Notes: generated by a model not told the origin, from the sequence alone. DNA of 64,000 nt from Candidatus Fluviicola riflensis (GCA_002243285.1 CP022585.1:962001-1026000), one strand, 5' to 3'; shown: positions 9,407-18,138, counted from the first letter of the stretch. Made by a program: numbers and translations.

Positions 9407-9859
9407 ATGAAAAAGATCTTTTTAGTTGCTGTAAACATTTTCACGGTAGTATTCCTGCATGCTCAACCTGAGGCTAAAATTTTTCAGCATAGCTGGGCAG
9501 CGGGTATGTGTTGCGCCAGAGGAGCGGAATCAACCTTTTCAATCCAATTTCCACAAGGAACGTTTATCTGTTTCGATTCGTTGGAAGTTGAGTTTAACGG
9601 GTTGAAATACCTGTTTTCCGATACTCAGTTTACCAAAAGCAATAAAGCAGATTTATCGGTTGGTTTCACGGTAAGTTTTGGTTACAGTACAGATAGCAGA
9701 GGCTATGATTTGGAAGGAATAGGTACTTATCAAGGTCTTTCAATAGAGCAAATTCGGACAGTTTCCTATGCACTTCCGCGATTTATCTTGATCCGGCATG
9801 GTAAACGGGAAGTGATCGAAACTGTAGTGGTAGAGGAGACTATAACCGCTTATCCATAA
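9407..9859 (+). CDS. Exported protein of unknown function
   Basis: 150 residues. A signal peptide (KKIFLVAVNIFTVVFLHAQ) is evident. The mature part starts PEAKIFQHSWAAGMCCARG with an adjacent Cys pair, then alternates short hydrophobic strands, suggesting a small beta-rich periplasmic or surface domain. No lipobox and no T9SS sorting domain are visible. It follows bioF by 34 bases and could be read through from the biotin operon, but a link to biotin cannot be inferred. I do not recognise the family. Confidence 0.6.
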   Translation: MKKIFLVAVNIFTVVFLHAQPEAKIFQHSWAAGMCCARGAESTFSIQFPQGTFICFDSLEVEFNGLKYLFSDTQFTKSNKADLSVGFTVSFGYSTDSRGYDLEGIGTYQGLSIEQIRTVSYALPRFILIRHGKREVIETVVVEETITAYP

Positions 9860-9870
9860 ACCTTCTGAAA

Positions 9871-10662
9871 TTACTGACTTATTTCCGTAGGTTGAATAGA
9901 TACTAAAACCCCATCCCAAAGTGCTATTCTACTTTTGAGTGCACGTTCCACATAAATCAACGCTTCGTCCCACTTAGCATCATCATTTCCACACAACGCT
10001 TCTACCATTTGCAGTGCCAAATGGCTGTGGTGATCACCGTCTACTTCAATGTGACGATCTAAGTAATATTTGAAAATTTCGACCTGATTCGGGAAACACT
10101 CGTTGATGTCATTGACGATTGTATGAAACATATTAGGGATCAAATCTTCTCGACCGAAAGTAAATACAGCAGCGATTATATGTGGTTTTCCAGTAGCAAT
10201 CACTTCGAAGGTAAATTGCAGAAATTGCTTGGCAGCTTCGGGAATTTCAGCACGTTCAATGGCCTCCTGAATGGTTTTTCCTTGTTGCAACAGTGCAAAT
10301 AATTCGTTGATACCATCCGTGGATGCGTCACATTGCTGCATAGCTTCGAGGTACAATTCGAAATGACTTTTGTGAGCATCTTCGCTCTCGTAAGAACGAT
10401 CAGATTCTTCACCGGTAACGATTTCATTGATGAGGTAGCGCAGATTTCCGTTGCCTACTGGCATCCAGGGGATGCTCGTACATGTTAGTTCACGTTGCAA
10501 GGCTTTTAGAAGTGACATGAAATCCCAAACCGCATAAATGTGGTGTTCCATAAATATCCGAACATCTTGCAAGTCGTTGATGGCATTGTAGGCCGGATGA
10601 TGAACAATTGCTTCGGATAACGATGCTGTTTTTGACTGAAGTTGAGAAATTCGTGCGTTCAT
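9871..10662 (-). CDS. DUF3050 family protein (haem-oxygenase-like fold)
   Basis: 263 residues from the ATG at 10662. The N-terminal half has the DUF3050 block FMEHHIYAVWDFMSLLKALQ and CTSIPWMP; later blocks are EIVTGEESD, ALLQQGKTIQEA, VFTFGREDLIPNMF and YYLDRHIEVDGDHH. DUF3050 proteins are all-helical, predicted to adopt the haem-oxygenase/TenA-like fold; the conserved His and Glu (EHH, DRHIEVDGDHH) look like metal ligands, so a di-iron oxygenase role is possible but unproven. A TTG-started reading to 10692 is ruled out because that TTG is part of the promoter box at 10690-10697. It is convergent with the upstream exported protein, with 11 bases between. Confidence 0.82.
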   Translation of the reverse strand: MNARISQLQSKTASLSEAIVHHPAYNAINDLQDVRIFMEHHIYAVWDFMSLLKALQRELTCTSIPWMPVGNGNLRYLINEIVTGEESDRSYESEDAHKSHFELYLEAMQQCDASTDGINELFALLQQGKTIQEAIERAEIPEAAKQFLQFTFEVIATGKPHIIAAVFTFGREDLIPNMFHTIVNDINECFPNQVEIFKYYLDRHIEVDGDHHSHLALQMVEALCGNDDAKWDEALIYVERALKSRIALWDGVLVSIQPTEISQ

Positions 10663-10689
10663 GCGATTGGGTGCTTCTATAATTGACTG

Positions 10690-10697
10690 CAAAAGTA
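10690..10697 (-). promoter_or_regulatory. -7 promoter box of the DUF3050 gene
   Basis: Reverse strand TACTTTTG, a perfect TAnnTTTG. The initiating ATG at 10662 lies about 27 bases downstream. It overlaps an in-frame TTG, which therefore cannot be the start. Confidence 0.65.
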
Positions 10698-10754
10698 GTG
10701 TTGTTATTGCTTTTTAAAGGCTGAAACCGTTTTTTTTCGTGAAGACAACCTTTT

Positions 10755-10762
10755 TACTTTTG
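10755..10762 (+). promoter_or_regulatory. -7 promoter box of the 10787 exported protein gene
   Basis: TACTTTTG, a perfect TAnnTTTG, 24 bases before the ATG at 10787. A T-rich run with TTTCG lies about 15 bases upstream. Confidence 0.6.
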
Positions 10763-10786
10763 AATAGTAACTAAACCAAAAAGATC

Positions 10787-11704
10787 ATGAGAAAAACAAC
10801 TACAATTATTATTTGTTCATTGATGAGTTTGATGAACTTCTTTGCTTCCGGACAGGACTCAACTGCTGTTGATGGCTGTAATTCAGCCTGTACCTTTTCT
10901 TATTCGACCGATGGTCAGGGTGTTTCCACTTTTTCCGGACAATATTCGGGATCGGTTACTAATCCTCAATTTACCTGGTATGTAAATGGAAATGTAGTAG
11001 GAAGCGGGCAAAACTATTCCGGAAATGTAGCGAACCAAACGGAAGTTTGTTTTGAATTGGAAGGATATTCTGTCACCTTTGATTCGTTACAAGGACAACA
11101 AATTGATACCTGTTATGCGATCTACTGTGACATTGTCATAATCGGCGACACGATTGGGGGAACGGATAGCAGCGCAACTTCCGATTGCGGAACTACTTCA
11201 ATCTATAGTTACAGTACCAATGCTAATGGTCAAACTACATTTACGGGTCAATATACAGGAACCACTAATCCATATTTCTTTTGGACGGTAAACGGAGTTT
11301 TTCAAGGTTCGAATACGTCGACTTTCACAGTAAATAACCTTGCAGATGGCGATGTCGTATGTTTTGAAGTACGCGAATACATCGTTATGTTCGATTCATT
11401 GAACCAATGGGTGGATACCTGTTCGGCAATTTACTGCAACACGTTTCAACTGGCCTCTTTGAATGAGCTGAGCCAATCTGTTATTTCACTTTATCCAAAT
11501 CCAGCCAACGATTTGATTTCGATTGTTACTAAAAAAGAAGGAACGGAAGTGCTGATTACAGACGTAAATGGAGTTGTGGTACTGACTTCAATAGTATTGT
11601 CTGATATTGATATTTCGATGTTAACGAAAGGATTGTATTACGTGTGGTTGCGGGATGCAAACGGCAGTATTGTTAGTAAAACAGAACGATTAATAAAAGT
11701 GTAA
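10787..11704 (+). CDS. T9SS-secreted protein with two tandem domains and a sorting domain
   Basis: 305 residues. A signal peptide ends near NFFASGQ. Two homologous domains of about 100 residues follow, each opening with a Cys and a SYST...Q..FSGQY type strand, containing W-V-NG, and ending FDSL...DTCxAIYC; the Cys pairs probably form disulfides. The last about 75 residues are a type A sorting domain: SLYPNPANDLISI, VLITDVNGVVV, and LTKGLYYVWL. So it is cargo for the PorU/PorV system encoded at the start of the window. The domain pair resembles PKD-like modules, but I do not recognise a specific function. A strong hairpin terminator follows. Confidence 0.85.
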   Translation: MRKTTTIIICSLMSLMNFFASGQDSTAVDGCNSACTFSYSTDGQGVSTFSGQYSGSVTNPQFTWYVNGNVVGSGQNYSGNVANQTEVCFELEGYSVTFDSLQGQQIDTCYAIYCDIVIIGDTIGGTDSSATSDCGTTSIYSYSTNANGQTTFTGQYTGTTNPYFFWTVNGVFQGSNTSTFTVNNLADGDVVCFEVREYIVMFDSLNQWVDTCSAIYCNTFQLASLNELSQSVISLYPNPANDLISIVTKKEGTEVLITDVNGVVVLTSIVLSDIDISMLTKGLYYVWLRDANGSIVSKTERLIKV

Positions 11705-11721
11705 GTTCTACCTTAAAAATG

Positions 11722-11756
11722 GAAAGCCGTTCATCTAACAAAAATGAGCGGCTTTC
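11722..11756 (+). terminator. Rho-independent terminator after the 10787 gene
   Basis: GAAAGCCG (11722-11729) pairs with CGGCTTTC (11749-11756), with further TCAT/ATGA pairing inside and a short A-rich loop. The downstream T run is short (CTTAT), so it may work in both directions between the convergent genes. Confidence 0.7.
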
Positions 11757-11791
11757 TTATGTGTTGTATAATAATTAATGTGAGTTCTGGA

Positions 11792-12337
11792 TTACAATTC
11801 AGATTCCACCAGCTTTTTCATATTGCTCAAACCTTCATCGAAATCTTTGGCGAGCACCTTTTCCATATTCATGGCAACAAGTAGGATGTTCATCGGGTAG
11901 TTCATGCGGCTATTGAAGCCCCAAGCCACTTTGGTCTCGTTTTTAGAAATAGGAGTTGTAGTCATATATCCATGGGCAATTGCAGCAAATGGTTTGATAA
12001 AACGCAATTCAGATTCAATTCGTTCACCTTCTACAATCCGTTTGATTTCCTGTTCACCCTGGCCGACTTGTTTATGATCGCTTTCCCATTTGGAGGTGAA
12101 ACCCGGAGTTCCATCTGTTCCCACGTATTCTTTCTTCATATTTGGGTCAATATTGGCCCATTTACTGAAACGATCCTGGTTGCGAAGTAATTTCAAAAAG
12201 CCAAATGTTTCATCGGTTGATTTTCCTACTACAATTGTACGTTCTACGCTGTAGTCTCTTTTGACGAATAATGCGATGATTAAAACAAGGGCAACCAATC
12301 CGATAATCGCGCCTAAAACAATCCAAAGTATGATCAT
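11792..12337 (-). CDS. Membrane-anchored SRPBCC (START-like) domain protein
   Basis: 181 residues. A long N-terminal transmembrane helix (LWIVLGAIIGLVALVLIIALFV) is followed by YSVERTIVVGKSTDETFGFLK and NQDRFSKWANIDPNMK, which resemble polyketide-cyclase/SRPBCC helix-grip proteins, and later by TKVAWGFNSRMNYPMN. Such proteins bind hydrophobic ligands; the ligand is unknown. The anchor would place the domain on one face of the membrane. It is a single-gene unit between the terminator at 11.7 kb and the repeat at 12.4 kb. Confidence 0.8.
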   Translation of the reverse strand: MIILWIVLGAIIGLVALVLIIALFVKRDYSVERTIVVGKSTDETFGFLKLLRNQDRFSKWANIDPNMKKEYVGTDGTPGFTSKWESDHKQVGQGEQEIKRIVEGERIESELRFIKPFAAIAHGYMTTTPISKNETKVAWGFNSRMNYPMNILLVAMNMEKVLAKDFDEGLSNMKKLVESEL

Positions 12338-12418
12338 AATGTGAGGGTTTTGTTGTGTGAATCTACAAAAAAGTTTTTGATGGAAACAAGCTTAAATCCA
12401 ATTTTAAGCCGGTAAAAA

Positions 12419-12500
12419 TTATCCGTTTCTAACCGTTAGAAACACTTATAGCCTTGTTACTACTGGGATTGGTGAAATAAAGTATGTTCTCTTGCAGAAA
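12419..12500. repeat. Dispersed intergenic repeat, single core
   Basis: A perfect GTTTCTAACCGTTAGAAAC core (12425-12443) is followed by ACTTATAGCC and, about 40 bases on, GTGAAATAAAG. The flanks match the internal units at 40.1-40.3 kb in order and spacing. It lies between two minus-strand genes, while the repeat reads in the same direction as the other copies (plus). Confidence 0.75.
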
Positions 12501-12531
12501 TGACATAGAAGCATTTTTGCTGAATTCATGT

Positions 12532-13788
12532 CTACCGGCGATCGGCCATATAACACAAACAATACTTTTCTACCGGACTCGAAAGCGCTGAAATATTCAG
12601 GTTATCCGAAGCTTTTGAAACATCTACGATGGTTCCGTTTTTCATCACCAGATTAATGTTCTGGTTGGTTTGATTGTAGGCATTGTTGGTGAGTAATTCT
12701 GAGTAAACGAAGTATTGAACTTCCTCATCATTCAGGTCAAATTGCTGACGAACGATTTCCTGTTCCATCTTAATGCGATCTGGTCCGAATGGATCTTTGG
12801 AAATTTCCACTTTGTGAAGTCGACGGTTAACCAGGTTGGTAGAAAGAATCGATAATACTTTGTCAGGATGTTGCTGCCAAACTTTTACAGCTCCCATAAT
12901 GTCGTAATCGTCCAACTGTGCGAAAGTGTCCAGTACACTCGGATCTTTCTCGAAATCTGCTTTGGTAACATCGTTTTTCAGGAAAAAACCCAGTGCAGGA
13001 CTCGCAAAAACAGTTTCTCCACGTTTCACTAATTGTTTGGCACGCCGTAGTGCATTGATCAGCATAAATTCGGCACTCACGACTGTTTTGTGCAAATAGA
13101 CCTGCCAGTACATGACCCGACGGGCCACCAGAAACTTTTCAATGGAATAAATGCCTTTTTCTTCTACCACCAGTTGATCGTTGACCACGTTTAACATTTC
13201 GATGATCCGTTCCGTTCCGATGATTCCTTCGGAAACACCTGTGAAAAAACTATCACGATTCAAATAATCTAAACGATCCATATCCAGTTGACTGGAAACC
13301 AATTGATGCAAAAACTTTTTCGGGTACTGATCTTTGAAAATCATCAGAGCACGTTCCAGGTCTTCTTTTCCTTCAAGGTGTTCTTCTGCGAGCCGTTCCA
13401 GGAAATAAACCGAAATCTGCTCGTGGCTCACGCCGTTTGCAATATCATATTCCAGCGCATGACTAAACGGCCCGTGACCGATATCGTGCAATAAAATAGC
13501 AATCAATGCGGCTCGTTCTTCTTCTTCCAGCACCACATGTCCTTTTCGGCGAATAGAATGAATGGCTTGCTGCATCAGGTGCATAGCCCCGATTACGTGA
13601 TGAAAACGTGTGTGCAAAGCTCCAGGGTAAACAAGATGCGTCATTCCCAATTGCTTGATACGCCGCAACCGTTGTAAAAACGGATGTTCGATCAGATCGA
13701 AAATAAATTCGTCCGGAATAGTAATAAAACCATAAACGGGATCGTTGATGATTTTCTTTTTGTTATTTCTGTGGGCGTTTGTTCGCAA
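12532..13788 (-). CDS. HD-domain metal-dependent phosphohydrolase (dGTPase/SAMHD1-like)
   Basis: About 418 residues. The HD motif set is clear: LHTRFHHVIGAMHLM (first His), LLHDIGHGPFSHALE (HD pair), and SQLDMDRLDYLNRDSF (distal Asp). The N-terminus has INDPVYGFITIP, typical of the Bacteroidota HD family related to dGTP triphosphohydrolases; the substrate is not established for this subgroup. No ATG is present near the N-terminus. The longest frame begins at a TTG (13815) that lies inside a promoter box, so I choose the TTG at 13788, which has AAAGG seven bases upstream. It diverges from porX. Confidence 0.83.
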   Translation of the reverse strand: MRTNAHRNNKKKIINDPVYGFITIPDEFIFDLIEHPFLQRLRRIKQLGMTHLVYPGALHTRFHHVIGAMHLMQQAIHSIRRKGHVVLEEEERAALIAILLHDIGHGPFSHALEYDIANGVSHEQISVYFLERLAEEHLEGKEDLERALMIFKDQYPKKFLHQLVSSQLDMDRLDYLNRDSFFTGVSEGIIGTERIIEMLNVVNDQLVVEEKGIYSIEKFLVARRVMYWQVYLHKTVVSAEFMLINALRRAKQLVKRGETVFASPALGFFLKNDVTKADFEKDPSVLDTFAQLDDYDIMGAVKVWQQHPDKVLSILSTNLVNRRLHKVEISKDPFGPDRIKMEQEIVRQQFDLNDEEVQYFVYSELLTNNAYNQTNQNINLVMKNGTIVDVSKASDNLNISALSSPVEKYCLCYMADRR

Positions 13789-13812
13789 TTGAATACCTTT
13801 ATAGAACGAATT

Positions 13813-13820
13813 CAAAGCTA
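13813..13820 (-). promoter_or_regulatory. -7 promoter box of the HD hydrolase gene
   Basis: Reverse strand TAGCTTTG, matching TAnnTTTG, in the short region between the HD gene and porX. It overlaps the upstream TTG at 13815 and thereby disqualifies that codon as the start. Confidence 0.55.
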
Positions 13821-13835
13821 ATTATTCTAATTAAC

Positions 13836-15377
13836 ATGCAAGCAAAGATTCTTTGGGCAGACGACGAAATGGAGTTTCTAAAACCCCATGTGCTCTTTTT
13901 GGAAGCCAAGGGTTACCAGGTCGATTTAATTAATAATGGCTCGGAAGCTGTGGAATTGTGCCAGGAGAACAATTACGACATTGTTTTCTTAGATGAAAAT
14001 ATGCCCGGAATCTCCGGTTTGGAAGCATTAGCGCGGATCAAAGAAATCCAACCACAATTGCCGGTGGTGATGATTACCAAAAGCGAAGAAGAATCCATTA
14101 TGGAAGATGCTATCGGGAGTAAAATTGCCGATTACCTCATAAAACCTGTCAATCCGAACCAGTTGATCCTGTGTCTGAAAAAGAACCTGGATCACCGCAA
14201 ACTGGTGTCGCAAAAAACCAATTCCAATTACCAGCAGGATTTCCGTCAGCTCGGAATGCAGCTCAACGGAAGATTGGATGCCAATGAATGGGGCGAAGTC
14301 TACAAAAAACTCATTTACTGGGATTTGGAGTTTGAAGGGTTGGAAGATCAGGGAATGCGCGAAATTTTGAATGCGCAGAAAAAAGAAGCCAATGATTTGT
14401 TCTGCCGGTTCATAGAAAAGAACTATGAAGATTGGTTCGATGGCGACGACGATGCACCCGACATGGTACATCATTTGCTGAAAGATCGTGTATTTCCGTT
14501 ACTCGATGAACCGATTTTCCTGATCGTGATCGATAATTTGCGCTATGACCAATGGCAGGTATTGAAACCAATCGTTTCCAATTATTTTACGGTTGAAAAA
14601 GAAGAAATCGTGTATTCGATTTTGCCAACGGCGACGCATTATGCGCGTAATGCACTATTTGCCGGATTGGTTCCGACCGAAATTGCCAAACGCTTCCCGA
14701 ATCACTGGCTGAACGAAGAAGATGAAGGTGGTAAAAACATGCACGAAGCCGTTTTTCTGGAAGGAAATCTGAAGCGAAACGGCAAAAACGTGAAATGGTC
14801 GTACAATAAAATCACCAATCTCGATGCCGGTAAAAAACTGGTAGATCAATTTCATAATTTGAAAGACAATCAGCTGAATGTGATCGTTTACAATTTTGTG
14901 GATATGCTTTCGCATGCGCGTACCGAGATGGATATGATCAAGGAATTGGCGGCTGACGAAGCTGCTTATCGTTCATTGACGCTTTCATGGTTTGAGCATT
15001 CGCCTTTGCAGGAAATCTTCAAGAAAATTGCCGAAAAAGGCGGAAAAGTAGTAGTGACAACTGATCACGGAACGGTTCGTGTGACCAATCCTGTGCGCAT
15101 TGTTGGAGATCGTTCCACGAACACGAATTTACGTTACAAAACCGGACGAAATCTATCGTATAAAGACAAGGAAGTCTTCACGATCAAGCATCCCGAGAAA
15201 GTAGGTTTGCCAAAATCGACCATTTCAAGTGAGTATGTGTTTGTGCGGGAGAATGATTATTTCGTATACCCGAATAATTACAATCACTTCGTACATTATT
15301 ACAACGATACGTTCCAGCACGGCGGTGTTTCGATGGAAGAATTACTGATTCCGTTTATCATTTTGCAGTCGAAATAA
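13836..15377 (+). CDS. porX: PorX, response regulator with PglZ domain
   Basis: 513 residues. N-terminal receiver domain: AKILWADDEMEF, phosphoacceptor Asp53 in IVFLDENMPG, KSEEESIMEDA, and the Lys in IKPVNPNQL. A helical linker follows, then a C-terminal alkaline-phosphatase-superfamily PglZ domain (FLIVIDNLRYDQW, LPTATHYARNALFAG, VVTTDHGTVRV, FQHGGVSMEELLIPF). This architecture identifies PorX, the T9SS regulator paired with the PorY kinase. From memory, recent structural work attributes phosphodiesterase activity on oligonucleotides to its PglZ domain. PorY is not in the window. The ATG at 13836 is the natural start. The stop overlaps tsaE by one base. Confidence 0.94.
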   Translation: MQAKILWADDEMEFLKPHVLFLEAKGYQVDLINNGSEAVELCQENNYDIVFLDENMPGISGLEALARIKEIQPQLPVVMITKSEEESIMEDAIGSKIADYLIKPVNPNQLILCLKKNLDHRKLVSQKTNSNYQQDFRQLGMQLNGRLDANEWGEVYKKLIYWDLEFEGLEDQGMREILNAQKKEANDLFCRFIEKNYEDWFDGDDDAPDMVHHLLKDRVFPLLDEPIFLIVIDNLRYDQWQVLKPIVSNYFTVEKEEIVYSILPTATHYARNALFAGLVPTEIAKRFPNHWLNEEDEGGKNMHEAVFLEGNLKRNGKNVKWSYNKITNLDAGKKLVDQFHNLKDNQLNVIVYNFVDMLSHARTEMDMIKELAADEAAYRSLTLSWFEHSPLQEIFKKIAEKGGKVVVTTDHGTVRVTNPVRIVGDRSTNTNLRYKTGRNLSYKDKEVFTIKHPEKVGLPKSTISSEYVFVRENDYFVYPNNYNHFVHYYNDTFQHGGVSMEELLIPFIILQSK

Positions 15378-15799
15378 TGGAATGGGTTGCGCATTCGTTA
15401 GATGATTTACCATTTGTCGCCAAGTCGTTTTTAGAATCGCTCGGTCATCATAAGATTGTTGTTTTTGACGGCCAAATGGGGGCGGGAAAAACTACGTTCA
15501 TTACGGCTGTTTTAAAAGCGATGGGAATCACCGATCCGGATGGTTCACCCACGTATTCTATTGTCAACTCCTATCATTCCGATTATTATGGGAGCGTATT
15601 CCATTACGATGTGTATCGCTTGAAATCAATCGAAGAAGCACTGGGAATAGGCATGGAAGAAACACTTTACACCGATGCCTATTGTTTCATCGAATGGGGC
15701 GAAAAAGTGCAGGAAATCCTGCCGGAAGATACGCTTTGGGTGACCATTGAAGTGAATGAGATCGGGGAGCGGATTATTCGGGTAACGGAAAACAAATAA
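15377..15799 (+). CDS. tsaE: tRNA threonylcarbamoyladenosine biosynthesis ATPase TsaE
   Basis: 140 residues, the usual TsaE (YjeE) size. Walker A is GQMGAGKTTF; further motifs are DGSPTYSIVNSY (the switch-like loop) and HYDVYRL, and CFIEWGEK matches the family signature EWxE. TsaE is the ATPase partner of TsaB/TsaD in t6A37 modification of tRNA. The start ATG shares a base with the porX stop (TAATG), showing translational coupling. porX-tsaE neighbourhood is, as I recall, common in Flavobacteriia. Confidence 0.94.
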   Translation: MEWVAHSLDDLPFVAKSFLESLGHHKIVVFDGQMGAGKTTFITAVLKAMGITDPDGSPTYSIVNSYHSDYYGSVFHYDVYRLKSIEEALGIGMEETLYTDAYCFIEWGEKVQEILPEDTLWVTIEVNEIGERIIRVTENK

Positions 15800-16125
15800 C
15801 GGTGAGTTACTCGTTGTTCAACACAAAGCCACAAAGGAAAAACACAAGTTTGACGTTTTAGAAGACCACAAAGGGATTTATGTAGAACACCTTTGTGAAC
15901 TTAACACGTCTAACCGTCCAACAAAGCTTTGCTCCTTCGCTAAAGCTTGTGCCATCGCTAAAGCTATTGGCGACACGCGATCGGCGAAAGCGTTGTGCCT
16001 TTATGTTTCAATTCATTTTTTAATCCTAAATCCACTGTTCATAATTCCATGCCTTGGTGAGGTGATTGTCGTGAATTGCTCGTATATTCGTATACCGTGA
16101 AAAGACGGTAAAAACGTGCGATATT
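15800..16125. repeat. Intergenic region with CACAAAG-type inverted repeats
   Basis: No coding potential is seen. The region holds several ACACAAAG/CTTTGTG words in both orientations; the clearest is CACAAAGG (15867-15874) against CCTTTGTG (15890-15897). Farther on, CTAAAGCTTG and CTAAAGCTAT give a short direct repeat (near 15940 and 15958), followed by GGCGAAAGC. Such CACAAAG-rich sequences occur between genes in many Bacteroidota genomes, from memory. It could serve as a terminator for tsaE, although no T run follows the hairpin. Confidence 0.45.
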
Positions 16126-17352
16126 ATGGTAAAAGATCCGGAACTGTTGAAACAATTACTGAAAGAAGGCAACATTCTTCCAATGGAAGATATGCTGGAA
16201 ATTTCGAAGAAAAAAGGGAGCTTAATCATTGGTATTCCAAAGGAAATAAGTTTCCAGGAACGCCGTGTAGCCCTTGTTCCCGAAGCTGTTTCGTTACTGA
16301 TCGCCAATGGACATAATGTGCGTATAGAAACCGGTGCAGGTGAATCCAGTAATTTTCTGGACAATGAATACAGTGAAGCCGGTGCCGAAATTTGTCTTTC
16401 CGCGAAGGAGATATTTCAATGCGATATTATCCTGAAAGTGGCACCACCTTCCGAAGAAGAAGTTGATTTTATGCCGGGCGGACAAACCCTGATTTCAGCA
16501 TTACAGCTGAGTGTTCAACCAAAAATTATTCTGCAGAAACTAATTGAGAAAAAAATCACGGCCATTGCCTGGGATTATATCCGTGACGAAGACGGCGTGT
16601 TTCCTGTTGTACGCACCATGGGCGAAATTGCCGGTACCACTTCAATACTGATTGCCGGTGAATTATTGTCATCGTTCAATTCCGGAAAAGGAATCATGCT
16701 TGGCGGTATTGCCGGTGTGCAACCTACTGAAGTTGTGGTGCTGGGAGCCGGAACCGTGGGTGAATTTGCTACCCGTGCCGCTATGGGATTGGGAGCTTCC
16801 GTGAAAGTATTCGACAACAGTTTATCGCGTTTACGCCGCCTGCAAAACGATCTCGGTTCGCGTATTTATACATCCATCATTCAACCCAAAGTATTGGCAA
16901 AAGCAGTTATGCGTGCTGATGTGGTGATTGGTGCCATTCGTTCTCCGTTGGGGAGAACCCCATGCGTGGTTTCAGAAGAAATGGTCGAAAACATGAAGGA
17001 AGGATCGGTAGTGGTTGATGTGAGCATCGATCAGGGCGGTTGCTTTGAAACATCGCGTGTCACCAACCACAACAAACCTACATTTGTCAAATACGGCGTC
17101 ACCCATTATTGCGTGCCTAATATTGCTTCACGTGTTCCAAGGACGGCTTCTTTTGCTTTATCAAACATTTTCTCACCTATTTTATTGTCCATGGGAGATT
17201 CGGGCGGTTGTTTGGACCTGATTAGAAACGATCATGGTTTCAGAGGTGGAGTTTACATTTATCGCGGAATTCTTACCAGCGAAGTGCTTGGAAAAGTCTT
17301 CGATCTTAAGTACAAAGATTTGGACTTGCTCATGATGGGACTTAAGGGATAG
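16126..17352 (+). CDS. ald: Alanine dehydrogenase
   Basis: 408 residues. It catalyses NAD-dependent interconversion of alanine with pyruvate and ammonia. The AlaDH/PNT N-domain begins at IGIPKEISFQERRVALVPEA, with a catalytic Lys in ILKVAPPSEEE; the Rossmann domain shows VVVLGAGTVGEFATRAAMGLG and VVVDVSIDQGGC; the catalytic Asp and substrate region lie in CVPNIASRVPRTAS. An N-terminal extension of about 30 residues precedes the conserved start, as in other Bacteroidota Ald proteins. It stands alone, transcribed with porX-tsaE direction but 326 bases away. Confidence 0.92.
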   Translation: MVKDPELLKQLLKEGNILPMEDMLEISKKKGSLIIGIPKEISFQERRVALVPEAVSLLIANGHNVRIETGAGESSNFLDNEYSEAGAEICLSAKEIFQCDIILKVAPPSEEEVDFMPGGQTLISALQLSVQPKIILQKLIEKKITAIAWDYIRDEDGVFPVVRTMGEIAGTTSILIAGELLSSFNSGKGIMLGGIAGVQPTEVVVLGAGTVGEFATRAAMGLGASVKVFDNSLSRLRRLQNDLGSRIYTSIIQPKVLAKAVMRADVVIGAIRSPLGRTPCVVSEEMVENMKEGSVVVDVSIDQGGCFETSRVTNHNKPTFVKYGVTHYCVPNIASRVPRTASFALSNIFSPILLSMGDSGGCLDLIRNDHGFRGGVYIYRGILTSEVLGKVFDLKYKDLDLLMMGLKG

Positions 17353-17557
17353 AGGTTTGTTTGTGAGGAATATAGCCTCTGAATAATACAAAAACCGACA
17401 AAGTAATTTGTTTTCGCTAATAAACCAGAACGATTTTATTTGGTCATTCGTCTACAATTTTTGTTAATTGAGCGTAAAAAATAGGATGTTCAATTAAATA
17501 AGAATTGTATTTTTAGAGATGTATACTGAATACACTACTGGAAATTAATTAGCTACT

Positions 17558-18100
17558 GTGAAAAAACTCAACTATTCTGAGGAAGAATTGGTATTGTTGC
17601 TGCAACAGAAAAACCTGAAGGCCTTTAATTATCTCTACGATAACTATGCACCGGGTTTGTTGGGGATAATTATGCGTTTATTACGTAGCCAATCTGTTTC
17701 CGAAGATGTGTTACAAACGGTTTTCGTGAAAATCTGGAAAGGAATAGAAAGCTATGACGCTTCCAGAGGAAGGTTGTATACCTGGATGATCAACATTTCA
17801 ATCAATGCCGCTATCGATTATTCTAAATCAAAACAAGCGAAGAAAGAAACTGTTACAACCGGAATTGATACCAATATCGGTGCGGTTGATCGCACTAATT
17901 TCACGACCTTCAACACGGATGTGATCGGTTTGAAAGATCAGGTAGATACACTAAAGGATGAATACCGGATCTTGATAGAGTATATTTATTATCAGGGTCT
18001 TACACATGATGAAGCCGCCCAGGAACTGGATTTGCCTTTGGGAACAGTGAAGACACGCGTAAGATCAGCAGTGGCTCAGCTACGCGGAATGATGAAATGA
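17558..18100 (+). CDS. ECF RNA polymerase sigma factor
   Basis: 180 residues. Region 2: AFNYLYDNYAPGLLG, SEDVLQTVFVKIWKGIESYD and GRLYTWMINISINAAIDY. Region 4: LKDEYRILIEYIYYQGLTHDEAAQ and LPLGTVKTRVRSAVAQLR, a typical helix-turn-helix. A GTG at 17558 starts the frame at the usual place. It directs RNA polymerase to a stress regulon. Its likely antagonist, a ChrR-like cupin protein, is two genes downstream, with lepB in between. A TAttTTTA box near 17510 could be its promoter, but the match is incomplete. Confidence 0.92.
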   Translation: MKKLNYSEEELVLLLQQKNLKAFNYLYDNYAPGLLGIIMRLLRSQSVSEDVLQTVFVKIWKGIESYDASRGRLYTWMINISINAAIDYSKSKQAKKETVTTGIDTNIGAVDRTNFTTFNTDVIGLKDQVDTLKDEYRILIEYIYYQGLTHDEAAQELDLPLGTVKTRVRSAVAQLRGMMK

Positions 18101-18138
18101 GCAAGTATTTTATTTCCACGAGTCCATCACGTTGAAGC

